A DNA stretch of 35,033 nt from Psychrobacter faecalis (GTDB taxonomy: Bacteria > Pseudomonadota > Gammaproteobacteria > Pseudomonadales > Moraxellaceae), in the NCBI RefSeq assembly GCF_016107575.1, contig NZ_JABAST010000032.1, positions 1 through 35,033 on the forward strand. The letters are read 5' to 3'. The notes beneath the pieces were generated by a model. That model saw nothing but the letters and a program-made list of their open reading frames with translations, was not told the DNA's origin and did not search any database. Shown piece by piece: positions 17,825 to 26,292 of the stretch. Position 1 is the stretch's first letter. Each line of letters opens with the position of its first letter. A program made the position numbers and the translations under genes.

Positions 17825-18685
17825 TTAAGCGCTAAAATCCAGACCAATATCTAGTGCCGTGGTGCTGTGGGTTAAATAACCCATGGCAATGAAATCAACG
17901 CCCGTTTTTGCTACTGCTTGCACCGTTTCAGGGGTGATACCGCCTGAGGCTTCGGTTTTGGCGCGACCTTTACACATGGTGACGGCTTTTGATAATACGT
18001 CAGGTGCCATATTATCCAAAAGTACCAAACTCACGCCAGCCTCTAAGGCTTGCTCTAACTGCTCTAAAGTATCGACTTCGACTTCTATCGGAATAAGATG
18101 CCCGGCAAAATCTTGCGCTTGCTGAATGGCAGTTTTGATGTCACCGGCGATAGCGATATGGTTGTCTTTGATTAAAATTGCATCATCTAAGCCCAAGCGA
18201 TGATTGCGCCCGCCGCCGCAGCGTACTGCGTATTTTTGCACAATGCGCAAACCAGGTATGGTTTTACGCGTACAAGTGATTTGCGCCGGATAGTCGGCAA
18301 CGCTGTCGACAATTTTTTTGGTGTCTGTCGCAATCCCACTTAGATGGGTCATAAAGTTAAGCGCAGTACGCTCTGCGGTTAATAAATTTCGCGCGTTACC
18401 ACGGACAGTCGCTAGTATCGTACCCGCCTCAACCGTTGCACAGTCATTGACTTTGGCAATAAACTCGATTTGCTCGTCAATCAAAGCAAAAGACAAACGC
18501 GCCAAATCCATCCCACATATCACGCCCGCTTGCCGCGCCTTAATCTGTAGTTGCGCTCGCATATCAGCAGGAATAGTCGCTTGTGATGTCACATCACCGC
18601 GCCTGCCCAAATCTTCCGTTAACGCCGCTTTCACCAAAGGTTTAAGCAATACTTCAGCCAATGCTGGCTCTTGTTTAACTGTCAT
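17825..18685 (-). CDS. nadC: Nicotinate-nucleotide pyrophosphorylase (quinolinate phosphoribosyltransferase)
   Basis: 286 residues, normal for NadC. Key stretches are NLLTAERTALNFMTHLSGIAT (about 100-120), TRKTIPGLR, KYAVRCGGGRNHRLGL with the phosphoribosyl-binding basic residues, DAILIKDNHI, EVEVDTLEQ and the late LLDNM and EASGGI motifs of the barrel. It condenses quinolinate with PRPP to nicotinate mononucleotide, the step after NadB and NadA. It is preceded by an NrtR-like operator and a well-spaced promoter, with an AGGG ribosome site before ATG 18685. It is transcribed away from nrtR-nadAB but should be controlled by the same regulator. Confidence 0.95.
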   Translation of the reverse strand: MTVKQEPALAEVLLKPLVKAALTEDLGRRGDVTSQATIPADMRAQLQIKARQAGVICGMDLARLSFALIDEQIEFIAKVNDCATVEAGTILATVRGNARNLLTAERTALNFMTHLSGIATDTKKIVDSVADYPAQITCTRKTIPGLRIVQKYAVRCGGGRNHRLGLDDAILIKDNHIAIAGDIKTAIQQAQDFAGHLIPIEVEVDTLEQLEQALEAGVSLVLLDNMAPDVLSKAVTMCKGRAKTEASGGITPETVQAVAKTGVDFIAMGYLTHSTTALDIGLDFSA

Positions 18686-18748
18686 ATTTGACCCTTATTT
18701 TTGCCTGATATTTATATGCGTTCGATACACTTAGTAAAACATCTTTAA

Positions 18749-18769
18749 TTAAACTCAAAATGAGCATAA
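18749..18769 (-). promoter_or_regulatory. NrtR-like operator before nadC
   Basis: TTAAACTCA-AAA-TGAGCATAA is an imperfect 9-3-9 palindrome. The right arm is identical to that of the nadA operator at 20135-20155. It starts at the -10 box of the predicted nadC promoter (TTGCGA 18797-18792, 17-bp spacer, TATATT 18774-18769 on the minus strand). A bound repressor would cover the start of transcription. Confidence 0.7.
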
Positions 18770-18888
18770 ATATAGCGCAAAGTGCAAAGCCTCGCAAGAA
18801 AAGGGTGCAAATTAATAAAATTAACCAATATGATTTCGCTTTGATATAAGTATTTAGCGTCAGTATAGGAGGGCTTATGCAGTTGGTG

Positions 18889-19923
18889 CTATTTACGTTT
18901 AGGCAATTTACTATCCATGAGTAAACTTTGTAACTCAATATCATGGCGGAAGCGATAAAGCTTGGCAGGGCGACCGCGCTGAGCGCTACTACTCTGCCCT
19001 GTCTCCATGACAAGTTTTTGTGAATCTAGCAAACGACGGAAGTTTTGCTTATGTAAAGGTACGCCTGATAACGCTTCAACGCTTTGTTGCAGCTGCGATA
19101 AGGTAAAGACGTCCGGCATCAAACCAAAGATAAGCGGTCGATATTCAATCTTGGCACGCAGTCTTGAGATAGCGGTGGCAATCACGCGGCGATGGTCGTA
19201 ATACATCGGTACGCCTATTAACTGCAACCAATTTGTAGGCAACTTCATTTGGTAACTTGGCGGATAAGTCGGTGCTTCAGGGATTAACCCTGCTTCATAA
19301 AGCATCTCATAACGCAGCAACACATGCTCGGCAACCCATTCTCTATTCTCATAAGCTTTATCAACATTTAATGCCTTGTCCGTATCTTTGAGATTATCAA
19401 CCCTCAAAGTTTCCTCACTGATTCCCCAGCATAAACCAATACGCTGACGGCGGCGCTGCTGCACGACTGTTTCCGCTGCGCTGTCTGCCCAGCTTAATAA
19501 CGCCGGCACAATATGATTCATAATCATACTTGGCATACCGTCCAAGTGATTTTCCCATGGGAAATAATCGTACCAATCGCGCCATAATGCTTGGCTTGGC
19601 AGCTCTTGCATTTGCGCTTCTTGCACCAATCCTAGGTAGCTCACATAGACAAGCGCATGACCATCGACGTTGCGGCGATTGGTATCGACAAAGGTATAAA
19701 GCTGCTCTAAATAACCAAGCGGCTGCTGCGTTTGCTCCTCGACCCATTGACGTACGCCCGCTTGCAAGGAGCGATGTAATGGCATCAATGGCCCGTTGGG
19801 CAAGAGCTTGCCTTGGTCAACCGTCAAAACGCGCGCGGTGTGCTCGGTAATCGCTACCAACACGGCGACCACTTCTGTGGTGCCGCTACCTTGTTGATGC
19901 GAATGCGAATAAGACAACGTCAT
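18889..19923 (-). CDS. nrtR: NrtR, Nudix-related repressor of NAD biosynthesis
   Basis: 344 residues from ATG 19923. The frame is open further up to 20103, but those 60 residues fit no domain and would run over the operator at 19947-19967. N-terminal Nudix-like domain: VVAVLVAITEHTARVLTVDQ, a degenerate Nudix box (AGVRQWVEEQTQQ, Gln in place of the usual Glu after Arg) and YLEQLYTFVDTNRR. C-terminal winged-helix region: VPMYYDHRRVIATAISRLRAKIEYRP, FTLSQLQQSVEALSGVPLHKQNFRRLL, GRPAKLYRFRHD. NrtR binds an ADP-ribose-type NAD metabolite and represses NAD genes. The protein is longer than usual (about 230 residues) owing to a charged insert, around NLKDTDKALNVDKAYENREW, between the two domains. 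It lies between nadC and nadA-nadB. Confidence 0.9.
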   Translation of the reverse strand: MTLSYSHSHQQGSGTTEVVAVLVAITEHTARVLTVDQGKLLPNGPLMPLHRSLQAGVRQWVEEQTQQPLGYLEQLYTFVDTNRRNVDGHALVYVSYLGLVQEAQMQELPSQALWRDWYDYFPWENHLDGMPSMIMNHIVPALLSWADSAAETVVQQRRRQRIGLCWGISEETLRVDNLKDTDKALNVDKAYENREWVAEHVLLRYEMLYEAGLIPEAPTYPPSYQMKLPTNWLQLIGVPMYYDHRRVIATAISRLRAKIEYRPLIFGLMPDVFTLSQLQQSVEALSGVPLHKQNFRRLLDSQKLVMETGQSSSAQRGRPAKLYRFRHDIELQSLLMDSKLPKRK

Positions 19924-19946
19924 GGCTTTAAAGGTTTCCGTTATGT

Positions 19947-19967
19947 TTAAACGTAAAATGAGCGTTT
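19947..19967 (-). promoter_or_regulatory. Candidate NrtR autoregulatory operator
   Basis: TTAAACGTA-AAA-TGAGCGTTT starts 24 bp before the nrtR ATG. It shares 15 of 17 bases with the nadC site across TTAAACNNAAAATGAGC. The palindrome is weak, with half the symmetry of the nadA site, so this is a suggestion of autoregulation rather than a strong call. No clear -10/-35 was found for nrtR. Confidence 0.45.
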
Positions 19968-20128
19968 TTAAAATGAAGTGTTTATAACCACGTCTAGTAT
20001 AGCGTGAATCGAAAACTATCATAGCCTGCCGTTGTAAATAGACGATATCGGAAGCAATAAAAAAGACAGCGAGCAAGGTAAGTTTTGACGAATTACGTAT
20101 CATTTTAGAAGCAGGTTATAAAAAATAC

Positions 20129-20157
20129 TTGTATTTATGCTCAAAATGAGCATAATT
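20129..20157 (+). promoter_or_regulatory. nadA-nadB promoter with embedded NrtR operator
   Basis: A perfect 9-3-9 palindrome TTATGCTCA-AAA-TGAGCATAA occupies 20135-20155. It sits in the spacer between TTGTAT (20129-20134) and a -10 (CATAAT at 20151-20156, 16-bp spacer, or ATAATT one base on). Binding would block RNA polymerase directly. It lies about 88 bp before nadA. Confidence 0.8.
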
Positions 20158-20242
20158 ATTAAAACTTGTTATTTAACCACATTTAACTGACTCACTTTTA
20201 GCGGCTATTGGTTTGCCGTTATCGCAGCAAAGGTTTGCACTT

Positions 20243-21382
20243 ATGAAAACTTATCCATACGACGCGCCCATCATGAGCACTGATAATCGCATTGCCAATC
20301 AGATGAATATCGAATACGCCAAAGCTAAAATCCCAGCGAATTTGCCACGTGAGAAACGACTTGCCGTTGAAGAAAATATTAAGCAATTGCTAAAAGAACA
20401 TAATGCAGTATTGGTTGCCCATTACTATGTCGACCCTTTTATACAAGATTTGGCATTAGCAACCGGCGGCTGTGTGGGGGATTCGCTAGAGATGGCGCGC
20501 TTTGGACAAGCGCACAGTGCGCAAACCTTGGTCGTCGCTGGTGTGCGCTTTATGGGTGAATCAGCAAAGATACTGAGTATGGAGAAGACGGTACTGATGC
20601 CAGATTTGGAGGCTGAATGCTCACTTGATTTGGGCTGCCCTGCTGATGAATTCTCTGCCTTTTGTGATGCCCATCCTGAGCGTACAGTGGTGGTTTATGC
20701 CAATACTAGCGCTGCTGTGAAAGCCCGTGCTGATTGGGTCGTAACTTCTTCGGTTGGCATCGATATCGTCCGACATTTGCATGCGAATGGTGAAAAAATT
20801 ATTTGGGGTCCTGACCGTCACTTGGGTAAATACATCGCGCAAGAGACTGGCGCCGATATGTTGCTTTGGCAAGGGTCTTGCTTGGTCCATAACGAGTTTA
20901 AAGCCACTGAGCTGCTGCAATTAAAAGAGGAGCACCCAAACGCCAAAGTATTGGTGCATCCTGAATCGCCTGATAGCGTCGTGGCACTGGCTGATGTGGT
21001 CGGCTCGACGAGTAAGCTGTTGCAATCAACGTATGAGATGGATGCTGAGACCTTTGTCGTCGCTACCGACTTAGGCATCTTGCACGAGATGCAAAAGCGC
21101 TCGCCACATAAGCGTTTCTTAGCGGCGCCAACGGCTGGTGAAAGCGCCAGTTGCAAAAGCTGTGCTTTTTGTCCATGGATGGCAATGAATGGTCTACGAG
21201 GTATTGAACAGTGCTTGAGCAATCGTAGCGGTGAAGTCCTGATGACGCCTGAGCTGGCAGCAGCAGCTAGAAAACCTTTACAACGCATGCTTGATTTTGC
21301 CGAAGCGCAAAAACAACGTGTGACTGCGAGCGGTGATATCGTCAAAGACCGCGAATTGTTTGCCAATGTGGGAGCGGCATAA
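20243..21382 (+). CDS. nadA: Quinolinate synthase A
   Basis: 379 residues from ATG 20243 (AAGG upstream). A TTG at 20213 and a second ATG at 20273 are also in frame. It is a three-domain NadA with the three 4Fe-4S-ligand regions: [27 protein letters not shown] and [11 protein letters not shown]. The substrate-contacting [13 protein letters not shown] and [12 protein letters not shown] are also present. It condenses iminoaspartate (from NadB) with dihydroxyacetone phosphate to quinolinate. It is followed one base later by nadB, so the two are coexpressed under the NrtR-type operator. The enzyme is oxygen-sensitive in known members. It has the longer N-terminus (about 45 residues before [16 protein letters not shown]) seen in proteobacterial NadA. 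Confidence 0.95.
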   Translation: MKTYPYDAPIMSTDNRIANQMNIEYAKAKIPANLPREKRLAVEENIKQLLKEHNAVLVAHYYVDPFIQDLALATGGCVGDSLEMARFGQAHSAQTLVVAGVRFMGESAKILSMEKTVLMPDLEAECSLDLGCPADEFSAFCDAHPERTVVVYANTSAAVKARADWVVTSSVGIDIVRHLHANGEKIIWGPDRHLGKYIAQETGADMLLWQGSCLVHNEFKATELLQLKEEHPNAKVLVHPESPDSVVALADVVGSTSKLLQSTYEMDAETFVVATDLGILHEMQKRSPHKRFLAAPTAGESASCKSCAFCPWMAMNGLRGIEQCLSNRSGEVLMTPELAAAARKPLQRMLDFAEAQKQRVTASGDIVKDRELFANVGAA

Positions 21383-21383
21383 T

Positions 21384-23285
21384 ATGAGCGAGGCATGGTT
21401 AGCGGATAAGGTGAATACTCATAATTCTACGGATACTATCCAGACAGATGTACTTATCATTGGCGCTGGCCTTGCAGGATTAACCACCGCCCTTGCTTTG
21501 CCGAAATCGCTAAACATTACGGTACTCAGCAAAGCGGCACTGGATGTTTGCTCAAGCCATTATGCCCAAGGTGGCATTGCAGCCAGTCTAGATAAGAATG
21601 ACCGTGTCGCTGACCATATCGCTGACACACTCATTGCAGGCGCAGGTTTATGCGAAGCTGATAATACCAGCAGTATTTTAAGCGCTGGACAGCAAGCGGT
21701 GCAATGGCTTTGTGAACAAGGTGTGCCCTTTACCATGATTCCCCAGCAGGAGAGACACCAGCATGATAATACAAACTCTATAGCGACATTACAGACCAGT
21801 AATTTGCATTTAACCAAAGAAGGCGGTCATGGCTGTCGGCGGGTCGCCCACGCCGATGATGCAACTGGTCGGCATATTATGGAAGCCTTGATTGTAAAAG
21901 CGCAAGCTGCGTCCAATATTACTATCTTGCCCTATCATGAAGCACTAAGCCTGTTAAAAAATAGCGCCAATCCAAATAATCAGTGCCAAGGTGCGCTTGT
22001 TTTTGATCATATACATCAACGTAAACTTACCTTTTATAGTCGCGCGGTTGTCTTAGCCAGTGGTGGCTTGGGGCAATTATTTAAGCGTGCCAGCGCGCCG
22101 AACGTCTGTGTCGGCGATGGTGTTATGATGGCATGGCAAGCGGGTTGCCGTTTGGCAAATCTAGAGTTTATCCAATTTCATCCAACTGGTTTGGCATTTG
22201 GCGATAGTAGCTTTTTGATATCTGAAGCACTACGCGGCGAAGGTGGACGATTATATTGCCCGCAAACTGGTAAGCGTTTTATGCTTGATATTGATGCGCG
22301 CGCAGAACTAGCTCCAAGAGATATTGTTGCGCGTTCCATCGCTGAGCAAATCAACGATAACGGTCTAGGCTACGTCAATCTTGATGTCAGTCACTTGCCA
22401 GCGGAGTTTTTGCGCGAGCATTTTCCGCAGATTTATAAAACCCTATTCGAACTCGGTATTGATATTACAAAACACACTATCCCCGTTGCGCCGACCGCTC
22501 ATTATAGTTGTGGTGGTGTGGTCACAGATGCCAATGGCGTAACCGATGTGGTAGGACTTTATGCGGCGGGTGAAGTCGCTTATACAGGTCTGCATGGAGC
22601 AAACCGCTTAGCAAGTAACTCATTGTTGGAATGTGTGGTGGTTGGGCGCAATATCGCTGCTGATTTACCGCGTTATTTAGCAGCAATAGGAACGCTAGAA
22701 ACAACTTTACCTGATTCTGATTTAAATGAATCAATCTATGATACGTGGACAGCGCCAACGCTTAAAAATAGTCAGCGCATTACTTTGCCATCGTCTGTTG
22801 AATATGAAAGTAACTGTAATAAAAATGACAATCACAACATCCACGTCAATATAAATGCTGATATCACTGGAATAACCGCAGGATTAAAAGCTTTGATGAC
22901 GTCTCATATGGGCATTACCCGGGATGCTAAACAATTAGAACAAGCACTTTTGCAAATACAGCAATGGCAACAGCAGCTTAACGGCTATGACTCTAATCAG
23001 TTAGATATCGATAATAAAGATAACCCTACTATTCTAAATGAGCTGCCCTACTTTCAGTTAGCCAGACAGTTGCAATTAGCGACCTTAGTTATCGAGTCCG
23101 CTTATCAACGACTTGAGAGCCGCGGTGGCCATTACCGAAAAGACTATCCCAACTTAACGAGCACACCTCGGACCAGTGTGATTGAACCATTATCAAAGTT
23201 GAAAGAGGGTGGTATCGATTGGTTGGTTCAGCCTATAATCGATGATACAGAGGCTGAATCGGTATATACAGTTGCTAACGCCTAA
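21384..23285 (+). CDS. nadB: L-aspartate oxidase
   Basis: 633 residues from ATG 21384, one base after the nadA stop, with GGAG upstream. Motifs: FAD DVLIIGAGLAGLTTAL (near 20), CSSHYAQGGIAAS, QFHPTGLAF, EALRGEGGRLY, PVAPTAHYSCGGV and LYAAGEVAYTGLHGANRLAS. The C-terminal three-helix part ends in LESRGGHYRKDYP. It oxidises aspartate to iminoaspartate with FAD. It is about 90 residues longer than the 540-residue E. coli enzyme. The extra sequence lies mainly after the FAD domain (around KNSQRITLPSSVEYESNCNK and NHNIHVNINADI) with a smaller one in the substrate domain (QQERHQHDNTNS). These are Asn- and Ser-rich and likely surface loops. The active-site motifs are intact. Confidence 0.95.
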   Translation: MSEAWLADKVNTHNSTDTIQTDVLIIGAGLAGLTTALALPKSLNITVLSKAALDVCSSHYAQGGIAASLDKNDRVADHIADTLIAGAGLCEADNTSSILSAGQQAVQWLCEQGVPFTMIPQQERHQHDNTNSIATLQTSNLHLTKEGGHGCRRVAHADDATGRHIMEALIVKAQAASNITILPYHEALSLLKNSANPNNQCQGALVFDHIHQRKLTFYSRAVVLASGGLGQLFKRASAPNVCVGDGVMMAWQAGCRLANLEFIQFHPTGLAFGDSSFLISEALRGEGGRLYCPQTGKRFMLDIDARAELAPRDIVARSIAEQINDNGLGYVNLDVSHLPAEFLREHFPQIYKTLFELGIDITKHTIPVAPTAHYSCGGVVTDANGVTDVVGLYAAGEVAYTGLHGANRLASNSLLECVVVGRNIAADLPRYLAAIGTLETTLPDSDLNESIYDTWTAPTLKNSQRITLPSSVEYESNCNKNDNHNIHVNINADITGITAGLKALMTSHMGITRDAKQLEQALLQIQQWQQQLNGYDSNQLDIDNKDNPTILNELPYFQLARQLQLATLVIESAYQRLESRGGHYRKDYPNLTSTPRTSVIEPLSKLKEGGIDWLVQPIIDDTEAESVYTVANA

Positions 23286-23320
23286 CAGCAATTAAGCGTT
23301 GCCACTTCAGCCATAAAAAA

Positions 23321-23337
23321 AACGGTGGGTTACCGTT
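23321..23337 (-). terminator. Weak minus-strand terminator between nadB and ynbB-like gene
   Basis: A 6-bp AACGGT/ACCGTT stem with a five-base loop is followed on the minus strand by a run of eight T. On the plus strand no T run follows, so it does not end nadB efficiently. With the facing lipid operon ending only 7 bp from the cytidylyltransferase gene, it could stop antisense read-through. Confidence 0.4.
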
Positions 23338-23364
23338 CTCTATCGACCTCAAAGTGCTAAAAAC

Positions 23365-24258
23365 ATGGCTTCTGACTTACGGTTTGTGATGGTTCTAATG
23401 ATAGTCGTGAGTTCGGTTTGGGCTATGCTTGCCCTACCTAGCTTGCGTCAGCGCTTACCGAAAATCTACTTGATAGCACGCTCATGGTGGCTCATGTTAG
23501 CAGCGCTTTGCGCTTGTTATGTTATCGCTAAGATAACTGATAATAGTCAACACCTACACTCTCGCACATACCCCTATCAGTGGTTGCTGATCGCTTTTTT
23601 CTTGTTAATTGGTGTGCGTGGCGGCTACGAGATTAAACGATTATGGCACCTACCTAGTAAAGCTAGGCTTATTAGTAAACTTCAAGCGCGTGGCTTGCAA
23701 CCAAATACTCAGCCTTTTATCAAAACCCCTTGTGATTCTAAGCGAGCCTATACACGTTTAAAATTCCTAGACTTGCTGTTTAGTTCTGTCTTTATCGCAT
23801 TGATTATCAGCTTGATTGCCTTACAGCAATTAACGTGGCAGCGCGAACAATATGGCATTTTGTTTTTTGTATTATTCGCCAGCCAATTTAATGATATTGC
23901 CCAGTATTTATGCGGACGATTGCTTGGTTACAAAATCTTTAAGCGCGGTCTTGCTCCAACCATCAGCCCGAATAAAAGTATCGAAGGTGCTCTCTTTGGC
24001 AGTGTATTAGCAGCGATATTGGCCACACTATTAGGCATCTGGCTCACTTCTTTTAGCTGGTGGATTTGCTTATTGGCCGCCTATGGTTTAGCGGTAAGTG
24101 GTATCGCTGGAGATTTATTAGAATCCGCCTTTAAACGTCAGCACGGAGTAAAAGACACGGGTACTATGCTCGCTGGACATGGCGGCGTATTGGATAGAAT
24201 AGATAGTCTGCTGATAGGTGTGCCATTATTTACCTTGTTTTATTGGCTGCTTGGCTAA
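23365..24258 (+). CDS. CdsA-like phosphatidate cytidylyltransferase, YnbB type
   Basis: 297 residues, the size of E. coli YnbB. Seven or more membrane helices. The CTP-transferase signature is visible in two parts, SPNKSIEGALFGS and SAFKRQHGVKDTGTMLAGHG with GGVLDRIDSL, which contain the conserved Lys-Asp and Asp-Arg-x-Asp residues. Before it, QFNDIAQYLCGRLLG is close to YnbB (NDIAQYL) and unlike housekeeping CdsA wording. It should make a CDP-diacylglycerol-like activated lipid for the CDP-alcohol transferase part of the facing gene. A poor ribosome site at ATG 23365 leaves later Mets possible. Its stop lies 7 bp from that of the convergent SDR gene. A second, housekeeping cdsA is expected elsewhere. 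Confidence 0.83.
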   Translation: MASDLRFVMVLMIVVSSVWAMLALPSLRQRLPKIYLIARSWWLMLAALCACYVIAKITDNSQHLHSRTYPYQWLLIAFFLLIGVRGGYEIKRLWHLPSKARLISKLQARGLQPNTQPFIKTPCDSKRAYTRLKFLDLLFSSVFIALIISLIALQQLTWQREQYGILFFVLFASQFNDIAQYLCGRLLGYKIFKRGLAPTISPNKSIEGALFGSVLAAILATLLGIWLTSFSWWICLLAAYGLAVSGIAGDLLESAFKRQHGVKDTGTMLAGHGGVLDRIDSLLIGVPLFTLFYWLLG

Positions 24259-24265
24259 GCTGTTA

Positions 24266-25093
24266 TCAAGTGGTTTTATCCAATTTACTACGCAATATCC
24301 AGTTAAGCAAAGGCTTAGGTAAATGGTTTAGCGCCCGAATGATATAGCCCATAGAGCGTGGAAATATGGCCAGCTCAATATCTTTATCAATTGCCTGCAT
24401 AATCTTCTCAACCGCCGTTTGTGTTTTTATTATGAATGGCTTATGGCTAGCATCACCATTATTTAAATCACGTAATGCTTGGGTATCGATATATCCCGAG
24501 GCGATGCAGTTTACTTGAATGTGATAAGGCGCAAGTGCTGCACGATAGGCGCTAGCATTGGCAATCATCGCGCGTTTGCTTTTGGCATAAAGACTGGCGT
24601 AAGGATAATCCATTGTACCGGCGATAGAAGCAATACAAATTAGACTTAGGCTGCTGTTTTCGTTGAAATCCAACGCACAGCTTTGCCGCCTTAATTGCTC
24701 ACTTGCCCATCTAAAAACCTGCTCAAACGCTTGCAGATTAATTGCTAGCATTTGATCGCTGTCCGCTTGACTCAGATGGTGAACACGCTCATTAGTGTAA
24801 CTACCCGCACTATAAATCACTCTTTGAAAACTGATATTTGACAAGCTCTCTAACAAACTTTGTGTTTGCACGTTATCAGTCAAATCACAGCAATAAGTAA
24901 TAATGTTAGGATGCTGACTATTGGTATTATCTATCTTCTCCATACTATGACCAACCACGCTCACTTGCCAGCCAAGCGCCTGATGATGCAGCGCCAGTGC
25001 CAAACCAAGTCCACTCGTACCGCCGAAAACGATGATATGCGACGACTTATGAGCTGAAGTAGATTGTGTAAGGTCTTTCATTTGCGAACTCAT
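24266..25093 (-). CDS. Short-chain dehydrogenase in the lipid operon
   Basis: 275 residues, classical SDR fold: cofactor motif FGGTSGLGLALALH near 24, YSAGSY, catalytic Ser in CIASIAGTMDYPYA, and YAKSK for Tyr-x-x-x-Lys. The C-terminal part (NHLPKPLLNWILRSKL) is hydrophobic and may contact the membrane, as in lipid-acting SDRs. Its ATG overlaps the stop of the patatin-like gene by four bases (ATGA), so they are translationally coupled. It probably reduces a keto group, or oxidises an alcohol, on the module's lipid product. The substrate is unknown. Confidence 0.85.
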   Translation of the reverse strand: MSSQMKDLTQSTSAHKSSHIIVFGGTSGLGLALALHHQALGWQVSVVGHSMEKIDNTNSQHPNIITYCCDLTDNVQTQSLLESLSNISFQRVIYSAGSYTNERVHHLSQADSDQMLAINLQAFEQVFRWASEQLRRQSCALDFNENSSLSLICIASIAGTMDYPYASLYAKSKRAMIANASAYRAALAPYHIQVNCIASGYIDTQALRDLNNGDASHKPFIIKTQTAVEKIMQAIDKDIELAIFPRSMGYIIRALNHLPKPLLNWILRSKLDKTT

Positions 25094-26292
25094 AGCCCGT
25101 GCTGTTGTATATAGTCAGTGGTACGCTGATAGCCATACTGCCATTGCGCCTGCATTTGCTGCACAAAGCCATCATAGTCACTGTGAATCAGCTCAACGGT
25201 CATTTGTCTGATGTTAAAACGCTTTTGTACATGCTGCCTTGCCAACTGCTGAGCATTATCTGCAAAAGGTAACCAATGTAGTTGATTCACTCGAGGACTG
25301 GTTTCAACAGAATCAGCGCGTGGCAGCGTTTCTGTTGAATCAAAACCCTGCACCTGTGCCAAACGCTCGTTGGGGTCAAAACCAAAAACACGTTGAATGG
25401 CTGGTGCGGCAAGCCATGAATCATAACCCGCCTTGGTTTCTGCAAATACGCTATGACCCAATTGACACGCCAGCTCAATGGGTGTGAGATTAATCACTCC
25501 GCCTAAACACCAACCAAGGGCTGCGATATGCGTCGGTGGTAGGTAATACATATCTGCCATAGAAGCACGAATCGCAGGGGCAAAATCCCATTTGGTCAGC
25601 GTTCTGACAGACTGAGTTATACGTCCATTAGCAAATGTATGAGCCGGTGAATTCAGTTTTTCTGCAATGAGATCTAATACTGCCAATCGCGGCGGGGCAA
25701 ATAATAATTCTTGTAGCCTAAAATCATTGTGAACAGAATTACTAGCAGTAGTCCCTTGATTAGCTGTTGGATACAGGCGGCTGGCGATAATGGCTATCTC
25801 TGGCGCGGTAGGATTAAAAAAATTATTATTGTGCTTGAGAGAAAAACCAGACAACTCGTCAAGCCATTGTTCCTCATTATCGACTCGAAATATCGCTAGC
25901 TGCTGTAATTCATCTAAAATCCGCTCATAGTTATCTGCTTGCTGCTGTCTTTGTCCGTTAGCTTTTTGTTTTGTGAGTCGCCAGCGCTTGAAAGCCTGAG
26001 TCATGCAACGTATTTTTAATCGCTTACTTGCTTCGGCTGGCGCGACATGTCTGATGGCAGTAATGACACGATACAACTCACGGCTGCACATGAGCTCCTG
26101 CAAATCCTTGGGATCGGGCGCTAAATTAACCAAATAAGCCGATAGACTACCACCGCAGGTGCCAACAATCATATCCGGCGTCAAATCATGAGCCACCAAT
26201 GCTGCATAGCTACCTAAATAATAGCCAAAACGTGAACCGCCCCCTGAAAAAAGCTGTACACGCTCATAGGGTTTGGCATGCGTATTATTCAT
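25090..26292 (-). CDS. Patatin-like protein lacking the Ser-Asp dyad
   Basis: 400 residues from ATG 26292, which overlaps the preceding stop by eight bases. The N-terminus has the patatin oxyanion stretch (VQLFSGGGSRFGYYLGSYAA, residues 12-31). The GxSxG box reads GTCGGS, so the nucleophilic Ser is Cys46. The DGG box reads CLGGVINLTPIEL, with Leu263 in place of the catalytic Asp. Patatins hydrolyse acyl esters with that Ser-Asp pair, so this is probably a pseudoenzyme, a cysteine acyltransferase or something with altered chemistry. It lies between the YnbA-YnbC fusion and the SDR in an operon with overlapping starts. Long helical, Gln-rich segments in the middle are not typical. No signal peptide. 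Confidence 0.85.
   Translation of the reverse strand: MNNTHAKPYERVQLFSGGGSRFGYYLGSYAALVAHDLTPDMIVGTCGGSLSAYLVNLAPDPKDLQELMCSRELYRVITAIRHVAPAEASKRLKIRCMTQAFKRWRLTKQKANGQRQQQADNYERILDELQQLAIFRVDNEEQWLDELSGFSLKHNNNFFNPTAPEIAIIASRLYPTANQGTTASNSVHNDFRLQELLFAPPRLAVLDLIAEKLNSPAHTFANGRITQSVRTLTKWDFAPAIRASMADMYYLPPTHIAALGWCLGGVINLTPIELACQLGHSVFAETKAGYDSWLAAPAIQRVFGFDPNERLAQVQGFDSTETLPRADSVETSPRVNQLHWLPFADNAQQLARQHVQKRFNIRQMTVELIHSDYDGFVQQMQAQWQYGYQRTTDYIQQHGL

Noticed and set aside
18675..19013. Minus-strand open frame covering the nrtR-nadC gap
   Set aside because: It overlaps the end of nrtR and the start of nadC, crosses the operator and promoter, and has no domain.
19924..20103. 60-residue N-terminal extension of NrtR
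   Set aside because: No family homology, and it would place the operator-like sequence inside the coding region; ATG 19923 is preferred.
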